DNA of 64,000 nt from Amaricoccus solimangrovi. GTDB lineage: Bacteria; Pseudomonadota; Alphaproteobacteria; Rhodobacterales; Rhodobacteraceae. Shown here piece by piece: positions 60,914 through 64,000 of this stretch (position 1 is the first letter of the stretch; the number at the start of each line of letters is the position of its first letter). Location of the stretch: NCBI RefSeq assembly GCF_006385685.1, contig NZ_VFRP01000009.1, positions 1 to 64,000 on the forward strand. Reading direction: 5' to 3'. Below the pieces are notes generated by a model. That model saw only the letters and a list, made by a program, of their open reading frames with translations. It searched no databases and had not been told where the DNA came from. The position numbers were made by a program, and so were the translations under genes.

Positions 60914-61936
60914 CTAGCCGCCCGCGCCGCCTTCCTCGATCGCCGTCCAGAGCAGGGCGGCCTGCCGGGTTTCGGCGACATCATGAACTCGTAGCACCTG
61001 GGCGCCGCGGCGCAAGCCCTGCAGCGCCGCGGCGATCGAGCCCGGCATCCGGTCGGCGGGGCTCGGCGCATGGCCGATCGCGCCGATGAAACGCTTGCGC
61101 GAGACGCCGAGCAGCACGGCGCAGCCGAGATCGTGGAAGGCCGCGAGCCCGTCGATCAGCGCGAGATTGTGCGCGGCGGTCTTGCCGAAGCCGATCCCGG
61201 GATCGACGAGGATCCGCGCGCGCGGGACGCCGGCGGCGAGGCAGGCCTCGACGCGCGCCGCGAGATAGGCGTGGACCTCGGCGAGCACGTCATCGTAGGC
61301 CGGCGCCTCCTGCATCGTGCGCGGATCGCCCTTCGCATGCATCAGGCAGACCGAGACGCCGGTCCCGGCGACGAGATCGAGGCTCGCGGGATCGTATTCC
61401 AGCGCGGAGACGTCGTTGAGCAGATCCGCCCCGGCGGTGATCGCGGCGCGGGCGACCTCGGCCTTGCGCGTGTCGATCGAGATCGGCGCCGCGATCCCCT
61501 CCTCGCGCAGCGCCTCGATCACCGGCACCACGCGGGCGATCTCGTCGGCCACGCTCACGGTCTCGGCGCCGGGCCGGGTCGACTCGCCGCCGATGTCGAG
61601 GATGTCCGCCCCCGCCGCGATGAGCGCCCGGGCGCGTGCCACCGCGTCGGCGCGCGCGAGGAAGCGCCCGCCGTCGGAGAAGCTGTCCGGGGTGACGTTC
61701 AGCACGCCCATGATCCGCGGCCGGTCGAGCGAAAGGCCGAGGAGCGGCGCGCGGGGCGCGCTGAGCCGCGCGCGAACCGGAGCGCCGAGTTCCGAGACCG
61801 GGACCAGCCGGACCGGATGGCCGGGGCGGTGCTCGGCCACCATCGAGAAGAAGAGCGGCCCGCCCGCGAGCGGCAGCGCGTCGGCCGGCCAGGGCGCGCC
61901 GGTGAGCGGGATCGGCCGGTGGAAGATCGCGGTCAC
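60914..61936 (-). CDS. folP: Dihydropteroate synthase FolP
   Basis: A 340-residue enzyme that joins pABA with the pterin pyrophosphate, the target of sulfonamides. Typical motifs: [114 protein letters not shown] and [15 protein letters not shown]. The first 70 residues are extra compared with E. coli (282 residues) and are of unknown function. ATG 61936 overlaps the gph stop (ATGA). Confidence 0.96.
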   Translation of the reverse strand: MTAIFHRPIPLTGAPWPADALPLAGGPLFFSMVAEHRPGHPVRLVPVSELGAPVRARLSAPRAPLLGLSLDRPRIMGVLNVTPDSFSDGGRFLARADAVARARALIAAGADILDIGGESTRPGAETVSVADEIARVVPVIEALREEGIAAPISIDTRKAEVARAAITAGADLLNDVSALEYDPASLDLVAGTGVSVCLMHAKGDPRTMQEAPAYDDVLAEVHAYLAARVEACLAAGVPRARILVDPGIGFGKTAAHNLALIDGLAAFHDLGCAVLLGVSRKRFIGAIGHAPSPADRMPGSIAAALQGLRRGAQVLRVHDVAETRQAALLWTAIEEGGAGG

Positions 61937-62601
61937 GAGACCACCCGCGCGGACGCGACCCGGGCGACGAGTTCCGGCAGTTCGTCGAAATGCGTGAACC
62001 GGCCCGCCACGGGCACGTCCGACCTCGGCTGCTCACCATACCCGCCCATGCGCAGCAGGAAGGGCACGCCGGCGGCCGCGGCCAGCTGCGCGTCGGCCAG
62101 GCCGTCGCCGATCACGACCGCCTCCCCCGGCGGAAGCTGCTCCGCGGCATGGGCGAACATCCGGGGATCGGGCTTCAGCACGTCGAGACTGTCGCCGCAG
62201 GTCAGGCCCGAGACCGGCGGCATCAGCGCGAGGCTGGTCAGGATGTCGCGCGCCGGCCCGCTCGGCTTCTGCGTGCAGACCGCGAGCCCGTGGCCCGCCG
62301 CCGCCAGCGCCATCAGCGCCCGGCGCGCGCCCGGATAGACCGTGGTCCCGGTCACCGGATCCGCGCCGTAGATCGCATGATAGCGCGCCAGCGCGGGCTC
62401 CACGTCGCCGCCAGGCAGGCCGCCGGTATGTTCGAGCAGCCGCGTGACGAGGACGCGCACGCCCCGGCCGACGAAATCCGAACAGGTCTCGGGGCTGACC
62501 GGCGCGCGGCCGAATTCCGTGAGCATCCGGTTGGCGCTCGCGAGCATCGCGGGCAGGGAGTCGACGAGCGTGCCATCGAGATCGAAAATGAGACGGGCCA
62601 T
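61933..62601 (-). CDS. gph: Phosphoglycolate phosphatase-like HAD hydrolase
   Basis: A 222-residue HAD-superfamily phosphatase. The nucleophile motif is LIFDLDGTLVDSLPAM (Asp8/Asp10), motif II AVCTQKPSGP, motif III Lys in LDVLKPDPRMF, motif IV AVVIGDGLADAQLAAAAGVPFLL. It is phosphoglycolate phosphatase by similarity, clearing 2-phosphoglycolate from oxygenase side reactions or DNA repair. ATG 62601 is the family start. It lies between folB (13 bases) and folP (overlap), possibly supplying a phosphatase activity to the folate route. Confidence 0.9.
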   Translation of the reverse strand: MARLIFDLDGTLVDSLPAMLASANRMLTEFGRAPVSPETCSDFVGRGVRVLVTRLLEHTGGLPGGDVEPALARYHAIYGADPVTGTTVYPGARRALMALAAAGHGLAVCTQKPSGPARDILTSLALMPPVSGLTCGDSLDVLKPDPRMFAHAAEQLPPGEAVVIGDGLADAQLAAAAGVPFLLRMGGYGEQPRSDVPVAGRFTHFDELPELVARVASARVVS

Positions 62602-62614
62602 CGCGGTTCCGAAG

Positions 62615-63556
62615 TCAGGAGGAAGGAGAAGGGGCGAGATCGGCGGGATGCCGCAGGCGGATCGCGCCCTCCGCCGCGGGGCCGTCGCCGGCCAGGGCGA
62701 GGGGCGCGCCGAGTTCGGCCGCGAGCCAGGCGGCGAGGCGCTCCGGCGCGCTCGCATCCGCCCCGGGCCGGGCGCGGGCGTCGAGCACCATCTTGACCGG
62801 CGCCCAGATCGCCCCCTTGCCCCGGGCGAGCGCCCAGTCGAGTTCGGTGCGCGAGCCGACGACGGCGAGGCCGGGCGCGCGCTCGGCGAGGCGCCAGGCG
62901 GCCTGGTCGATCGAGAGAAGCCCCGCGCGGAGCCCGGCCTCGGAGGTGGCGGCGGGCTCGGGAAGCGCCGGGCCGAGGCAGAGGACGAGCGGCCCCGGAT
63001 GGGCGCCGAGCGCGGCGATCCAGTCCGGCCCCTCCGGGCCACCCATGACCTCCGGGGGAAGATAGACCACCCGCGCCGCCGTCGCCGCGCGCGCCTCGGC
63101 CACCGGCTCCGCCGCCGCGCGGGCGCGCACGATCTCGACTCCGAGCGCGCCCGAGCCCCGGTCGAGCTTCTCGACCCGGACGAAGGCGCGGAGTGCCCGG
63201 GGATCGGCGAGGCAGCGGTCCGCGATCCGCTCCGCCAGCGTCTCGAGCAGGTTCAACCGCTCCCGCGCCAGTTCCGCGGTGATCGCGTCGGTGATCGTGT
63301 CGTAGGAGATCACCCGGTCCACGTCGTCGCCCGCCGCCGCGTCATGCGGCGCGACCTCGAGCACGACGTTGAAGCGCAGCCGCTGGGTGACGCCGCGCTC
63401 CGCGCCGAAGGCGCCGATCTCGACCGCGCGCACGTCGTCGCGGACCGAGATCCGGTCGCACGGCTGGCCCGCGGCCGTCGCCCTGGCCCGCGCCTCGGGC
63501 GGGGCGAAGGCGAGCGCGGTCTCGGAAAGGGTATCGCCCACGGCACTGCCTCGCAT
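62615..63556 (-). CDS. folB: Dihydroneopterin aldolase FolB with extra C-terminal domain
   Basis: A 313-residue protein. Residues 30-150 form the FolB domain: DVRAVEIGAFGAERGVTQRLRFNVVLEVAP, DDVDRVISYDTITDAI, LNLLETLAERIADRCLADPRALRAFVRVEKLDRGSGALGVEIVR. It converts dihydroneopterin to hydroxymethyl-dihydropterin. The remaining 160 residues (from VVYLPPEVMGGPEGPDW to the end) are not part of classical FolB (about 120 residues) and I do not recognise them with confidence; parts such as GAIWAPVKMVLDA faintly recall amino-acid-kinase-like folds. ATG 63556 follows GGAAGAG. Confidence 0.88.
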   Translation of the reverse strand: MRGSAVGDTLSETALAFAPPEARARATAAGQPCDRISVRDDVRAVEIGAFGAERGVTQRLRFNVVLEVAPHDAAAGDDVDRVISYDTITDAITAELARERLNLLETLAERIADRCLADPRALRAFVRVEKLDRGSGALGVEIVRARAAAEPVAEARAATAARVVYLPPEVMGGPEGPDWIAALGAHPGPLVLCLGPALPEPAATSEAGLRAGLLSIDQAAWRLAERAPGLAVVGSRTELDWALARGKGAIWAPVKMVLDARARPGADASAPERLAAWLAAELGAPLALAGDGPAAEGAIRLRHPADLAPSPSS

Positions 63557-63670
63557 CTCTTCCGGCCCCGATGTGTTAGCGGCGGGCGCCCCCGGTTGAA
63601 AGCGTGAACTTGGCGGATACGAAACGAGGTGTAGGCTCTGCGCGACATGGGAGCGAGCATGGGGAACGAC

Positions 63671-64000
63671 ATGGGAACGACGCGCGCGGCATCATGGGGC
63701 CTGATCCCGGTCCTCGCCCTGCTCGCGGGGATGGCGGGCGCGACCGAGACCCGGATCCCGCCGGACGACCTGCTCGCGCCGGTCAGCTGGTCGGCGCCCG
63801 ATCAGGCCCGCTTCGCCGAGGCGGTGCTGCTCTATTCCAACGCGGCGCGCGAGGCGCGGGGCATCCCGCCGCTCCGCGCCGACCCGGCGCTGGCGCTCGC
63901 CGCGTCGAACCAGGCCGGAAACATGGAGGCGCTGCGCACGCTCAGCCATCGGCTGCCGATCCCGGGCGCCGTCACCTATCGCGACAGGCTGCGCGCGCTC
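63671..64000 (+). CDS. CAP-domain (SCP-like) secreted protein, 5' part only
   Basis: The frame runs open to the window end, so only the first 110 residues or so are seen. A signal peptide (MGTTRAASWGLIPVLALLAGMAGA) is followed by RFAEAVLLYSNAAREARGIPPLRADPALALAASNQAGNMEALRTLSHRLP, the start of a CAP / SCP-PR1 domain with the first conserved His in LSHR. ATG 63671 has GGGGAACG upstream; ATGs at 63647 and 63659 are in frame. CAP proteins in bacteria are mostly of unknown role at the cell surface. It diverges from folB. Confidence 0.8.
   Translation, partial: MGTTRAASWGLIPVLALLAGMAGATETRIPPDDLLAPVSWSAPDQARFAEAVLLYSNAAREARGIPPLRADPALALAASNQAGNMEALRTLSHRLPIPGAVTYRDRLRAL

Overview
The window is very GC-rich (about 70 percent by eye), densely packed and codon-biased like a member of the Rhodobacterales (Paracoccaceae/Rhodobacteraceae, Alphaproteobacteria). 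Supporting evidence is the gene content and order: hisD-UPF0262-phosphatase-infA-maf-RNase E/G, an FnrL regulator next to ccoNOQP, ccoGHIS, a Rhodobacter-type gene transfer agent (GTA) cluster, fabD-fabG-acpP-fabF-mltG, rpsF-rpsR-rplI-dnaB, alr-mlaE-mlaF-radA-cvpA-purF, and glmM-folP-gph-folB. Species cannot be set from the sequence alone.

Layout. (1) 1-1870: right end of an integrated element, with the tail of an unknown gene and a tyrosine integrase, abutting the 3' end of tRNA-Thr(GGT). (2) 1.9-8.6 kb: housekeeping genes (murA, hisD, infA, maf, RNase E/G-like). (3) 8.6-18.6 kb: microaerobic respiration: FnrL, the cbb3 oxidase ccoNOQP, a LysR-type regulator with a divergent 41-codon ORF, and the assembly genes ccoGHIS. 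Perfect FNR boxes precede ccoN and ccoG. (4) 18.6-21.7 kb: a polar amino-acid/opine-type ABC transporter. (5) 21.7-37.4 kb, minus strand: cysE and a complete RcGTA-like cluster from small terminase (gp1) to the gp15 tail-tip protein plus a DUF2793 tail-fibre protein. All key genes are open. (6) 37.4-42 kb, minus strand: mltG and the fatty-acid synthesis genes fabF, acpP, fabG, fabD. (7) 42-43.8 kb: an Lrp regulator divergent from a true ACC deaminase. (8) 43.9-57 kb: ribosomal proteins S6/S18/L9, a lone Uma2-type nuclease, DUF2270, dnaB, an entericidin-like lipoprotein, mgtE, and the chain alr-mlaE-mlaF-radA-cvpA-purF-SDR. (9) 57-64 kb: tsf and rpsB, a small secreted protein, glmM, folP, gph, folB, and the start of a CAP-domain protein.

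The GTA cluster is the most interesting part. It is a domesticated phage particle system that packages host DNA. Its control region is unusual. A good sigma70-like promoter (TTGACG, 17-bp spacer, TATACC) lies downstream of mltG. A near-perfect intrinsic terminator then sits between that promoter and the first GTA codon, with too little room for another promoter beyond it. GTA transcription would therefore have to read through a terminator, which suggests antitermination or attenuation. Two 12-bp-stem hairpins fill the gap after the capsid gene. Three copies of a short palindromic repeat have invaded the gap between terminase and portal, and the same repeat occurs twice near fabD.

Limits: identifications come from reading the translations and remembered family features. 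No database search was run. Promoter and terminator calls are made by eye.
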